Shown here: positions 56,448 to 64,000 of the stretch, piece after piece
Layout of the letters: every line of letters begins with the position of its first letter
Numbering within the stretch: position 1 is the first letter of the stretch
Assembly: GCF_000235425.2 (NCBI RefSeq)
Contig: NZ_KI912266.1
Coordinates: 3,985,293 to 4,049,292, forward strand
DNA from: Pseudofrankia saprophytica
GTDB taxonomy: Bacteria > Actinomycetota > Actinomycetes > Frankiales > Frankiaceae
Reading direction: 5' to 3'
DNA length: 64,000 bases
Notes under the pieces: model-generated
Databases searched by the model: none
Told to the model about the DNA's origin: nothing
Seen by the model: the letters and a program-made list of their open reading frames with translations, nothing else
Made by a program: the position numbers and the translations under genes

Positions 56448-57311
56448 TCATCGCGGCTCGTCCGGATCGGGGCGGGCGTCGGTCAGGAACGTGTCGACCA
56501 GGCAGGTGGTGTCCTCGAAGCGCTCCCAGGCGACCATGTGGCCGCAGTCGAGGGTCGTGACGAGAAGCTGGTCCCCGAGCTGTCGGCGCAGCTGGGCGAG
56601 CAGGGTGGGGGTGACCACGCCGGCCTGCCCGGCGACGACGACCAGCGTCGGGCGGGCCGTCGGGATCTCGGGCACCGGGCGGCACAGCTCACCCAGCCCC
56701 GCGATGACCGCGGGCCGGCTGAACCGGAACCGGTACCGGCCGTCGGCACCCTCGAACAGGTGATGCTCGATCTCGGTGCGGACGGCGGGATGCACGCCGC
56801 CGAGCTGCGCGGCCGCGCCGACCCGCAGCGACCCGGCGAGCGCCGTGCTGTCCGGCGAGGACCTCAGCCAGCCCGCGCTGCGGGCGACGATCGCGGCGTC
56901 GAGGTCCGGCCAGCCGTCGGCGGCGAGCATGCCCTCGGCCTCGGCCGCCATCAGCGCCGACGGCCGGGCGATGCCCGGGTCGAGCAGGACGAGCCGGCGC
57001 AGCCGCCCGGGCGCCCGGGCCAGCAGGCGCAGCCCGACCGCGCCGCCGTAGGAGTGGCCGACCAGGTCGACGGTCCCGGCACCGAGGTCGTCCAGGGTGT
57101 CGAGGACGTCGTCGACGAGCTGGTCGAGCGACCACGGCGGCTCCCACGGCGAGAAGCCATGCCCGCGCAGGTCGACCGCGAGGGTCCGCCGGGCCGGCCA
57201 CCCCTCGGTGGCGAGCCGTTCCCAGCGACGCGCGTGGCCGGTGATCCCGTGGATCGCCAGCAACGGCGGCCCGGCCGGGTCGCCGTACCGCTCGACGTTG
57301 AGGACCGCCAT
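56448..57311 (-). CDS. alpha/beta hydrolase
   Basis: A 287-residue serine hydrolase: LLAIHGITGHARRWERLA (oxyanion HG), nucleophile elbow VDLVGHSYGGAVGL with Ser, a catalytic acid region before VVVAGQAGVV, and base His in LDCGHMVAWERF. ATG 57311 sits one base from the stop of the PhyH gene, so translation is coupled. Probable esterase, lactonase or C-C hydrolase in the operon's catabolic route. Confidence 0.84.
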   Translation of the reverse strand: MAVLNVERYGDPAGPPLLAIHGITGHARRWERLATEGWPARRTLAVDLRGHGFSPWEPPWSLDQLVDDVLDTLDDLGAGTVDLVGHSYGGAVGLRLLARAPGRLRRLVLLDPGIARPSALMAAEAEGMLAADGWPDLDAAIVARSAGWLRSSPDSTALAGSLRVGAAAQLGGVHPAVRTEIEHHLFEGADGRYRFRFSRPAVIAGLGELCRPVPEIPTARPTLVVVAGQAGVVTPTLLAQLRRQLGDQLLVTTLDCGHMVAWERFEDTTCLVDTFLTDARPDPDEPR

Positions 57312-57312
57312 G

Positions 57313-58167
57313 TCAGCGCCCGCTGGCCCGCGTCGCCGAGTTGTCGAACCGGCCGTCCCAGGCGCCGGCCTCGATGGGGGCACCGGAGCACCACTTGCCG
57401 CGCACGTGCCGGCGGATCGCCTCGTCGTTGCTCGGCCGGCTCGCCGCGTGCCACAGGTGGCTGTGGTGGAACAGCAGGTCGCCGCGCTGGCAGTAGACCG
57501 CGACCTCGCCCGGCACCTTGCGGTACCGCTCCGGGCGGTTCGCGGGCGGGGTCCGGTGGCTGCCCGGCAGCATCCGCAGGAAGCCGTTCTCCGGCGAGGT
57601 GTCGTCCAGGTTGACGGTGAACGCGACCGCCGGCCAGATCGGCATGTTCGGCGTCGACTCGAAGTCCGGGTGCCAGACGAGGCCCTTGTAGAGCGAGGCG
57701 CCGCGGGCGTCGAGGTACATGACGCCGTGCCGGTCGTAGTCGTAGAAGAAGGAGTCGCCGCCGAGCAGGCGCGGGGCGAGCGAGCCGATCAGCGAGCCGC
57801 GGATCATACGGTCGACCAGCGCCGAGGCCTGGGTCACGTAGACGACGTAGTTGCGGAACGGCAGCCCGTCGACGAGCACCTCGCCGGGTGGTTCCAGCTC
57901 GGCGGCGCCGTGCCGCGGGTCGAGCTCTCCCCGCATGAGGGCGGTGTGCAGCCGGACCAGCTCGGCGTCGAGCTCGTCGACCTCCGCCTCGCGCAGCGCG
58001 CCGCGGACCAGGACGAACCCGAGCTCGTCGAAGATGCGGGCGAGCTCGTCGCCGGCGGCCTCCTCGGCGGCGGCCGCGCCGGCGGGCACCTCGACCAGCC
58101 ACGGTTCGAGGGTGGCGGCGAGCCGCTCCCACGGTGGCTGCTCGGTCTGCGGCCGGGTGTCGGTCAC
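57313..58167 (-). CDS. phytanoyl-CoA dioxygenase (PhyH) family protein
   Basis: A 284-residue Fe(II)/2-oxoglutarate dioxygenase of the PhyH family: FDELGFVLVRGALREAEVDEL at the N-terminus, iron ligands in GLVWHPDFESTPNM (HxD) and HHSHLWHAASRPS (distal His), and FLRMLPGSHR. GTG 58167 has ggagg seven bases upstream and overlaps the ATPase stop (GTGA). The enzyme is probably a hydroxylase of the imported substrate. It is one of two 2OG-type oxygenases inside this operon. Confidence 0.86.
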   Translation of the reverse strand: MTDTRPQTEQPPWERLAATLEPWLVEVPAGAAAAEEAAGDELARIFDELGFVLVRGALREAEVDELDAELVRLHTALMRGELDPRHGAAELEPPGEVLVDGLPFRNYVVYVTQASALVDRMIRGSLIGSLAPRLLGGDSFFYDYDRHGVMYLDARGASLYKGLVWHPDFESTPNMPIWPAVAFTVNLDDTSPENGFLRMLPGSHRTPPANRPERYRKVPGEVAVYCQRGDLLFHHSHLWHAASRPSNDEAIRRHVRGKWCSGAPIEAGAWDGRFDNSATRASGR

Positions 58168-59135
58168 GATGAATCCTCCGTGTCTGGACCGGCGGCGCCA
58201 GTCCGAGCGTCGTCGGCCTCGGTAGTGAGCAGGGCGCGGGTCAGCCGGTCCTCCAGCTCGTGGAAGGTGGGATCGGTCAGCAGCTCCAGGCCGCGCGGGC
58301 GGTCGAAGGGCACGGTGACGACGTCGACGACCCGCGCCGGCCGGGCGCTCATCACCACGACCCGGTCGGACAGCAGCACCGCCTCGTCGACCGCGTGCGT
58401 GACCATCAGGGTCGTGATCCGCCGTTGCGCCCAGATCCGCTGCAGCTCGAGGTTGAGCCGGCGGCGGGTGACGGCGTCCAGGGCGCCGAAGGGCTCGTCC
58501 AGCAGCAGCACGTCGGGCCGCAGGACCAGCGAGCGCGCGATCGACACCCGCTGGCGCATCCCGCCCGACAGCTCGCGCGGGCGCAACCCGGCCGACGCCG
58601 TCAGGCCGACCAGCTCGATCAGCTCGTCGACGAGCTGCCGGTCGACGCGGCGGCCGACCGCCCGGAACGGCAGCGCGATGTTGCCGCGCACGTCCAGCCA
58701 GGGCAGCAGGGCGTGATCCTGGAAGGCGATCCCGAGCCGGTGCTCGGACACGACCTCGGCGGGCGGGCGTCCGAGCACGCGGACCTCGCCGCCGGACGGC
58801 GCCTCCAGGCCGGCGACCATCCGAAGGGCCGTCGACTTCCCGCACCCGGACGGGCCGAGCAGGGAGACGAACTCGCCGCTGGCGACCTCGAAGCCGACCT
58901 CGTCGAGGGCTCGCAGTGCTCCTCGGCGACCGGTGCTGAAGGTCTTGGAGACGGCGGTGAAGCTGATCCCGGGGCTGGCGGCGGCTCGGGGAGAGGGTAC
59001 GGCGGCGGGTTTCCCGGCGACGGCCGGGACGCCCGTCGGGGTGCTGGGGGAGGCGGTGTCGGCGGAGGCGGTGCTGGCCGTGGTGGCTGTCGTGTCGTCC
59101 ACGGTGGTGCTGGCCGTGCTCGCGGCGGCGGTCAT
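58164..59135 (-). CDS. ABC transporter ATP-binding protein (SsuB/TauB-like)
   Basis: 323 residues. After a 45-residue Thr/Ala/Ser-rich leader comes a full ATPase: Walker A LLGPSGCGKST, signature LSGGMRQRVSIARS, Walker B VLLLDEPFGALD and the H-loop VTHAVDEAV. The Q-loop lies in AFQDHALLPWLDV. It drives import with the fused permease. ATG 59135 overlaps the preceding oxygenase's stop (ATGA), and its own stop overlaps the PhyH start, so expression of the three is tightly coupled. Confidence 0.9.
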   Translation of the reverse strand: MTAAASTASTTVDDTTATTASTASADTASPSTPTGVPAVAGKPAAVPSPRAAASPGISFTAVSKTFSTGRRGALRALDEVGFEVASGEFVSLLGPSGCGKSTALRMVAGLEAPSGGEVRVLGRPPAEVVSEHRLGIAFQDHALLPWLDVRGNIALPFRAVGRRVDRQLVDELIELVGLTASAGLRPRELSGGMRQRVSIARSLVLRPDVLLLDEPFGALDAVTRRRLNLELQRIWAQRRITTLMVTHAVDEAVLLSDRVVVMSARPARVVDVVTVPFDRPRGLELLTDPTFHELEDRLTRALLTTEADDARTGAAGPDTEDSS

Positions 59136-60217
59136 GCAGTCACCTCGTTGCGGTGGTGCCCGGTCGTGGCGCGTGGCGCGACCCGGCCGAGCTGGGCGAG
59201 TTTTGTCGTCAGATAGGCGCCGGCGGTGATGGAGACGGGTTGACCGGCCGGATCGACACCATCGATCACGGCGTCGTGGTTCGGGAACTGGAAATGGGCG
59301 ATGCTTGTGCGGGCCGGGTACGGCGGCTCGCCGGCCGGCACCGCGACCCGGTGCCAGGCCGAACGCCACCGTGCCCCGCTCAGCACGGCGAGCAGGTCGC
59401 CCACGTTGACGACGAGTCCGTTCGGTGGGCAGGTGACCGGAACCCAGGTCGTGCCGACCTTGACCTCCAGGCCGGGGTGGCCGTCGACGGCCAGGATGGT
59501 GAGCGTCCCGTAGTCGGTGTGCGCGCCGCCGCGCCGCCGACCGGTCTCGGGGCGGGTGGCGAGCGCCGGGTAGTGGTTCGCCCGGGTGGTGCCGATCGGG
59601 CGGGTCACCAGGGCGTCGAAGGCGTACGGGTCGTCGCGCAGGACGAGCCCGCCCACGCGCAGCAGACGGTGCGCGAAGAGCTCCATGGCCCGCCGGTAGG
59701 CGATCCAGGTCCGCTGGAAGTGGGGGAGGTGGCGCGGCCAGATGTTGCCGGCCGTGAACGGCCCCGCGTCGACGGGCGGCTCCGGGCCGATCGCGAAGGT
59801 CTCGGAGAGGTCCGGCGGTTCCGGCGCCGGGTCGCCCGGATCCGATGGCACGGCCAGATGGGCCGGACCGGCCGGACCGGCGGTCCGGGCGGGGCCGGGC
59901 GTGGGCGCGGCGGCGAGCGCCTGGGCTTCGGCGCCCAGGCCGTAGTAGCCGCGTTGCACGCCGGGCGGGCAGTCGAGGCGCAGACCGTCCTTGACGGCGG
60001 CGCCGGACCCGAACAGGTCGCCCGCGGCGGTGAGCGCGGCCGTGGTGAGGGTCCGATCGACTCCGTGACCGACAGCGACGAAGAAGCCGGTCGTGGCGCA
60101 GGCGGCGTCGACCCGGGCGGCCACGTCGGCCAGCGCGGTGGCATTACCTGACTCAATACCGCCGACATCGATCACCGCCAACCCCTGGCCCTGCGGCTCG
60201 GCGCCTCCCGATCTCAT
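59132..60217 (-). CDS. 2-oxoglutarate/Fe(II)-dependent dioxygenase (IPNS-like), first operon gene
   Basis: About 361 residues. DIOX_N half: RVDAACATTGFFVAVGHGVD and GVQRGYYGLGAEAQ. Core: GGAHTDYGTLTILA (HxD iron ligands), RSAWHRVAVP (distal His), ARTSIAHFQFPNHD (2-oxoglutarate Arg). ATG 60217 is the best start; a TTG at 60223 is just upstream. A palindrome at 60226 lies immediately before it. It is the promoter-proximal gene of the transport operon and resembles the oxygenase at 48151 in order of motifs. Substrate unknown. Confidence 0.86.
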   Translation of the reverse strand: MRSGGAEPQGQGLAVIDVGGIESGNATALADVAARVDAACATTGFFVAVGHGVDRTLTTAALTAAGDLFGSGAAVKDGLRLDCPPGVQRGYYGLGAEAQALAAAPTPGPARTAGPAGPAHLAVPSDPGDPAPEPPDLSETFAIGPEPPVDAGPFTAGNIWPRHLPHFQRTWIAYRRAMELFAHRLLRVGGLVLRDDPYAFDALVTRPIGTTRANHYPALATRPETGRRRGGAHTDYGTLTILAVDGHPGLEVKVGTTWVPVTCPPNGLVVNVGDLLAVLSGARWRSAWHRVAVPAGEPPYPARTSIAHFQFPNHDAVIDGVDPAGQPVSITAGAYLTTKLAQLGRVAPRATTGHHRNEVTA

Positions 60218-60225
60218 GGCCAAAT

Positions 60226-60240
60226 ATTGATGGGATCTAT
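60226..60240. promoter_or_regulatory. palindrome B of the transport operon
   Basis: ATTGATGGGATCTAT, an imperfect 15-bp palindrome, lies 9 bp before the first operon gene. It matches 12 of 15 positions of the perfect site at 53057, and the flanks (AATATTGAT...TTTCA) match too. It is the probable main operator of the operon. Confidence 0.6.
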
Positions 60241-60322
60241 TTTCATCGAGATGACTGGACCGTTACGGTCCCGCGTCGACGCGGCCGGCAGCCGACCAGC
60301 CGACCGGGGCCAGACAGAATGA

Positions 60323-60787
60323 TCACTCTTGGTGATGGTTCAGGGCGCTTTCGATGCGGCTCAGCCGGGCGTCGATCGTGCGGAGCAGCGCTTCGACGTC
60401 GGGGTCGCGCGGATCCCCGGCGACCGCGGGACGGGCGGTGCTCTCCGCCGGTATCCGTTCGATCTGGGCGCGGCGGACGAAGCTGGACGTGACCCAGGCG
60501 GTCACGATGGAGAGGAAGGCGATCGACTCGAGCATGATGAACGAACCGATGAGCCGGCCGGCCGCCGTCCCCGGCACGACGTCCCCGTATCCCACCGTGG
60601 TGACGGTCTGCAGCGCCCACCACATACCGATCCCGACGTTCGGGACGCTTCGTGCGTCGACGACCCGGATGACGACACCACCGACGAGCACGGTCAGCGT
60701 CGTCGCGGCGATGATGACCCGCATCGCGCGCCGGGCCGAGAGTGGCTGGGTGGCATAGGTGCGCAGGATCCGGTTCAGAACTCTCAT
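60323..60787 (-). CDS. two-TM potassium channel protein
   Basis: A 154-residue ion channel subunit: TM1 AMRVIIAATTLTVLVGGVVI, a pore helix with the selectivity filter TVTTVGYGDVVPG, TM2 GSFIMLESIAFLSIVTAWVT, and a cytoplasmic tail ending in a short coiled coil (LLRTIDARLSRIESAL). It would tetramerise into a K+ channel without ligand-binding domain. ATG 60787 follows ggagggg. It stands alone between the transport operon and the P450 gene. Confidence 0.87.
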   Translation of the reverse strand: MRVLNRILRTYATQPLSARRAMRVIIAATTLTVLVGGVVIRVVDARSVPNVGIGMWWALQTVTTVGYGDVVPGTAAGRLIGSFIMLESIAFLSIVTAWVTSSFVRRAQIERIPAESTARPAVAGDPRDPDVEALLRTIDARLSRIESALNHHQE

Positions 60788-61020
60788 GTTCGTCCCCTCC
60801 CACCGTCCCGCACGTGGAGGTCGGCGCCGTCGGATGTGGGGCATCGTCCGCGGACGGACCTGGCCCGCGGCCATGCTCACACGCCGTCGCGGGCCATGCC
60901 CGGCACGGACACCCCTGGCGCGACGAGGCTGAGTGGAGTCGACGGCGCGGCGCCCACGCTCACGGGGCCGGCAGCCGGTGATCAGCCGCGCTCTGGTCCG
61001 GTCCCGGGCGTTCCGGGTTG

Positions 61021-62358
61021 TCAGGACGGGGTGAAGGTCACCGGCAGGACGGTCAGGCCGCGTACCCAGATCGCCTGGTTCCAGAGGAGGTCGTCGGCGG
61101 GGACGGCGAGGGTGAGGTCGGGCAGCCGGTCGAGGAGCACCTCGATGGAGGTCTGGGCGATCACTTCGGCGAGCTCCTGTGCGGGGAACGGGCAGCGGTG
61201 CTCGCCGTGGCCGAAGGTCAGGTGGGCCTGGTTCCCACCAGAGCCGGCGGACGGGTCGGGGCGCACGTCCGGGTCGGCGTTCGCCGCGGCGGCGCCGATC
61301 ACCAGCATGTCGCCGGCCTGGATGCGCTGACCGCCGAGCTGGCCGGTGTGTACCGCCCAGCGCCCGGTGAAGTTGGCGATCGGCGGGTCCTCCCAGAGGA
61401 CCTCGGCCATCGCCTGCCCGACGCTGCGCCGCCCGCCGGCCAGCGTCGTCGCGAATCGGGCGTCCGCCAGCAGCAGCCGCAGGGTGTTCCCGATCCAGTA
61501 GGCGGTCGGCTGCTGGCCGGCGGCCAGCAGCACGAAGATGTCCTGGAGAGCCTCCTCGTCGGTGAACGCCGCCGGATGCGTGATCAGCCGCGAGATCGCA
61601 TCGAAGCCTGGACTGTCACGCCGCAGCGTGATGAGGCGGGTCACCAGCGCCATGAGACGGCCATGCGCCGCCAGCGCGTCCGCGCCGTGGTCGAAGAGCG
61701 TCACGAGGTCCTGGACCATCTCGGAGGTGTCCTCGTCCGGGATGCCGAGCATTCCCGCGACCGCCCGGGCCGGCATCACGTGGGCGTATGAGTACATGAG
61801 TTCGGCCTGGCCGCGGTCGGCGAACGCGTCGACGAGTTCGTCGGCGATCCGCTCGCACCGGTGGCGCAGCTCGAAGGGGTCCACGGCGGCGAGCACCTCG
61901 TGGATGGCGTCCGAGTGCCGGGCGTGCTCGGTGCCGGTCACCCAGCTGACCGAGTCCGCCTTCCCGAGGGCTGGCCGCAGCGGCCAGTCCGGCGGGACGA
62001 GGTCCCAGGCGTTCCACCGAGCCGAGTCGCGGTCGTAGAGGTCGCCGCGGCTCGCGACGAAGTGCGCCTCCCGGTAGCCGAGGACCAGCCAGGCCGGGAT
62101 GTCGCCTTCCAGCAGCACCGGCGCGACCGTGCCGTGCTCGGCCCGCAGCCGGCGGTACAAGCCAGCCACGTCATGGCTGATCGAATCCCCGTAGAGGCGA
62201 GCGGCGCCGGCATGCGCCGGGTAGCGCGCCGGGAGGTCGCCGGCCGGCCCGGCGGTCGATCCGCCGGCCGGTCCACGAGCCGATCCGCCGGTCGGGACGG
62301 GCTGCTCGCTGGCGTGCCGCGTGGCCTCGGCCATCAGGTCGGTCCTCGGGTCGGCCAT
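61021..62358 (-). CDS. cytochrome P450 lacking the ExxR arginine (CYP157-like)
   Basis: A 445-residue soluble P450. The heme-ligand loop is LTFGHGEHRCPFPAQELAE with Cys389. The I-helix region is LLAAGQQPTAYWIGN. The K-helix position reads E319-V-L-W322 (AMAEVLWEDPP), so the otherwise invariant ExxR Arg is Trp, as reported for the Streptomyces CYP157 family. It probably hydroxylates a small substrate with separate ferredoxin and reductase, none of which is encoded nearby. ATG 62358 has a gggga Shine-Dalgarno stretch. It is divergent from the nitronate-monooxygenase-like gene. Confidence 0.87.
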   Translation of the reverse strand: MADPRTDLMAEATRHASEQPVPTGGSARGPAGGSTAGPAGDLPARYPAHAGAARLYGDSISHDVAGLYRRLRAEHGTVAPVLLEGDIPAWLVLGYREAHFVASRGDLYDRDSARWNAWDLVPPDWPLRPALGKADSVSWVTGTEHARHSDAIHEVLAAVDPFELRHRCERIADELVDAFADRGQAELMYSYAHVMPARAVAGMLGIPDEDTSEMVQDLVTLFDHGADALAAHGRLMALVTRLITLRRDSPGFDAISRLITHPAAFTDEEALQDIFVLLAAGQQPTAYWIGNTLRLLLADARFATTLAGGRRSVGQAMAEVLWEDPPIANFTGRWAVHTGQLGGQRIQAGDMLVIGAAAANADPDVRPDPSAGSGGNQAHLTFGHGEHRCPFPAQELAEVIAQTSIEVLLDRLPDLTLAVPADDLLWNQAIWVRGLTVLPVTFTPS

Positions 62359-62540
62359 CGTCGTCGTCTCCCCGTTGCGCTGTGATCATGTGCGTCTGGT
62401 GTTCCGGTGTGACCGGCGATCATGCCAGGGATGGGCTGGCCCGGGATCGCCAGGGCCGAGCTGGGCTGTTCGTCCGTCGTGGCCATGCCGGCGCTGTGCC
62501 TGGCCCGATGGAACGGGGGCCCGGCTGTCATTGTCGACGG

Positions 62541-63512
62541 ATGCGCACGCCCTTCTGTGACCTGATCGGCATCGAAGTGCCGATCATGCTTGCCCCCTTC
62601 GGGCCATGGGCACAGGTGGGCCTCGCCGCCGCCGTGTGCAATGCCGGAGCGCTCGGCAGCGTCGGCACCGCCGTCCGTGAGCCGGCCGAGCTGCGCCGGC
62701 AGTGGGAGCAACTGCGCGAGCTGACCGATCGGCCCTTCGCGATCAACCACACCGGCCGCCCGTTCGACCCGGCCGTGTTCGACGAGATACTGGCGGCGAG
62801 ACCGGCGGTGGTGTCCTTCCATCTTGGTGTTCCAGCCGCCCGGATCGCCGAGGCGCACAGCGTGGGCGCCCGCTGGATCCAGCAGGTCGGTGACCGGCGC
62901 GGCGCCGAGCTGGCGCTGGAGGCCGGTGCCGACGTGCTCGTCGCCCAGGGCTGGGAGGCCGGCGGTCACGCGGGCTGGGTCGGAACCATGGTGCTCGTCC
63001 CGCAGCTGGTGGACCTCGCGGGTGAGGTGCCCGTGCTGGCGGCCGGCGGGATCGCCGACGGCCGCGGTGTCGCGGCCGCGCTGGCCCTCGGCGCGCAGGG
63101 GGTGCTGCTCGGGACGCGGTTCCTCGCCAGCACAGAGATGGACATCGATCCGGCCTGGAAGGGGCGGATCCTCGCGGCCGACGCCACCGAGGCGGTCAAG
63201 GTGACCCACAGCGAACAGGTGTTGCCGCCGTTCACGCTCGACCTCCCGCCGGGCCCGCCACCAGCGCCCCGTGCGTTGCGGACGCCGCTGGTCGACCAGC
63301 TGGCGGCCGATCCGGGCGCCGTCGACGCCGACGAGTTCCGCGCGACGTTCCTGGCTGACGTACGCGCCAACCGCGGACACGAAAGCCTGCCGTTCACCGG
63401 CCAGTCCGCCGCCCTGGTGCGCGACATCGCCCCAGCCGCCGAAATCATCTCGCGTCTCCTCACCCAGGCGGAGACGGCACTGGCAGACGCGCGCCGCGCC
63501 GTTTCCGGATGA
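62541..63512 (+). CDS. nitronate monooxygenase-like FMN enzyme
   Basis: A 323-residue TIM-barrel FMN protein: FCDLIGIEVPIMLAPFG at the N-terminus, GALGSVG, ARWIQQVGD, and the FMN-phosphate region GVLLGTRFLASTEM after VLAAGGIADGRGVAAALALGAQ. QGWEAGGHAG is the substrate loop with the catalytic His. Family members oxidise nitroalkanes or act as 2-nitropropane-dioxygenase/enoyl reductases. ATG 62541 starts the conserved barrel; longer in-frame sequence is not family-like. It shares a 182-bp divergent region with the P450 gene. Confidence 0.86.
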   Translation: MRTPFCDLIGIEVPIMLAPFGPWAQVGLAAAVCNAGALGSVGTAVREPAELRRQWEQLRELTDRPFAINHTGRPFDPAVFDEILAARPAVVSFHLGVPAARIAEAHSVGARWIQQVGDRRGAELALEAGADVLVAQGWEAGGHAGWVGTMVLVPQLVDLAGEVPVLAAGGIADGRGVAAALALGAQGVLLGTRFLASTEMDIDPAWKGRILAADATEAVKVTHSEQVLPPFTLDLPPGPPPAPRALRTPLVDQLAADPGAVDADEFRATFLADVRANRGHESLPFTGQSAALVRDIAPAAEIISRLLTQAETALADARRAVSG

Positions 63513-64000
63513 GGCGGACGTAGCGGGCCCGCTCTGCCGTCGACATCACGTCGTGAGGCAGGGTTGGGGGTGGCATTGCGAGCAGGTCCGCGGGCGGGCG
63601 CTGCCGCCCTACCGGCCAGTTCCTCGGTGATCGCTGTTTGTGCCCTGCCGTGGTTGCCGGCGGGACACAATCGCGACCACCGGAGTGCCGAAACGGCGAT
63701 CAAGCCGCGGGCCCGACCGCTGGGGGCGGCAGTGGTGAACTTGCGGGTCACGGTCGTCTGCGCGAAGTCACAAATGTAGTGCTTTGACCAGGGCTGAGGA
63801 TGAGGTTTCCCCGGAGTTCGGCAGGCGAGCACTCCAGCCTCACTGGCCAGATGGACCGCCGGCGGCAGACATGAGTCCGCCGGCCTCCTGACCCAACACG
63901 CGGAACCCGGCACCGATCGCGGCGAAGGCGTCATCTAGGCGCGGCGCGCCGAGACAGCTGGTGCCGGCACGCCGTTGCCCGCCGGACTCCGCACCCCGCC
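63513..64000. other. terminal 488 bp without a recognised gene
   Basis: No frame here shows a recognised domain or good start. The only notable element is the second copy of the dispersed repeat at 63754. A gene could begin beyond the window end. A short frame (ATG 63564) ends at the repeat and reads VTVVCAKSQM, the translation of the repeat core. Confidence 0.4.
63754..63796. repeat. dispersed repeat, copy 2
   Basis: tcgtctgcgcgaagtcacaa then atgtagtgctttgaccagggct aligns with the copy at 42603 over its whole length, 22 of the first 24 bases being identical. Both copies lie outside recognised genes, on the same strand. Confidence 0.55.

Noticed and set aside
61021-62358. P450 as part of a conservon
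   Set aside because: No roadblock, DUF742, GTPase or cvn kinase gene is adjacent.

Overview
The window is a very GC-rich chromosomal segment of an actinobacterium. Supporting evidence: GC-rich third codon positions, frequent GTG/TTG starts, a DevR/DosR-type response regulator, a mycothiol-linked fold, a SARP/AfsR regulator and a CYP157-like P450. A Frankia-like or other soil actinomycete fits, but I cannot prove the genus. I recognise no rRNA, tRNA, CRISPR array or intact insertion sequence.

Region 1 (1-20.4 kb) is mostly regulation and signalling. It holds an ECF sigma factor coupled to a zinc-finger anti-sigma factor, TetR regulators, and a DosR-like dormancy module: a near-consensus DosR box, the regulator, an Rv2004c-like kinase fusion and a DosS-like GAF sensor with the heme-ligand His and distal Tyr in place. 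These are followed by a membrane hybrid kinase, a frameshifted glycosyltransferase, a LysR regulator, an FkbM methyltransferase, and an orphan pseudokinase whose ribosome binding site lies inside a strong alternative hairpin. An ECF42-type sigma factor with its DGPF partner closes the region.

Region 2 (20.4-41.7 kb) looks like an immunity/accessory island. Two proteins combine the same three domains (an EAD1-like adaptor, a class III nucleotide-cyclase-like domain and a TIR domain) in different order. A 1722-residue caspase-NACHT-WD40 protein and a helicase-PLD nuclease resembling type II Mokosh lie nearby. The edge at 40.9-41.6 kb is a scar with a group II intron reverse-transcriptase fragment, a 23-bp RNA-type hairpin and a headless gene fragment. 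A flavin dehydrogenase, a phosphotransferase-fold enzyme, a methyltransferase and a SARP regulator are interspersed.

Region 3 (41.7-51.8 kb) carries detoxification or specialised-metabolism genes: a two-domain VOC protein, a BBE-type flavin oxidase, an MFS exporter with its TetR, a hydrolase with a divergent TetR around a shared palindrome, a 2-oxoglutarate/Fe(II) oxygenase, an aldehyde dehydrogenase and an XRE-cupin regulator.

Region 4 (51.9-60.2 kb) is one tightly packed minus-strand operon: oxygenase, ABC ATPase, PhyH dioxygenase, alpha/beta hydrolase, D-aminoacylase-like amidohydrolase, a double-length ABC permease and a Tat-lipoprotein substrate-binding protein. Near-identical palindromes precede both the first gene and the binding-protein gene. 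It looks like uptake and oxidative/hydrolytic breakdown of an unknown small molecule. The window ends with a small K+ channel, a P450 lacking the ExxR arginine, and a nitronate-monooxygenase-like enzyme.
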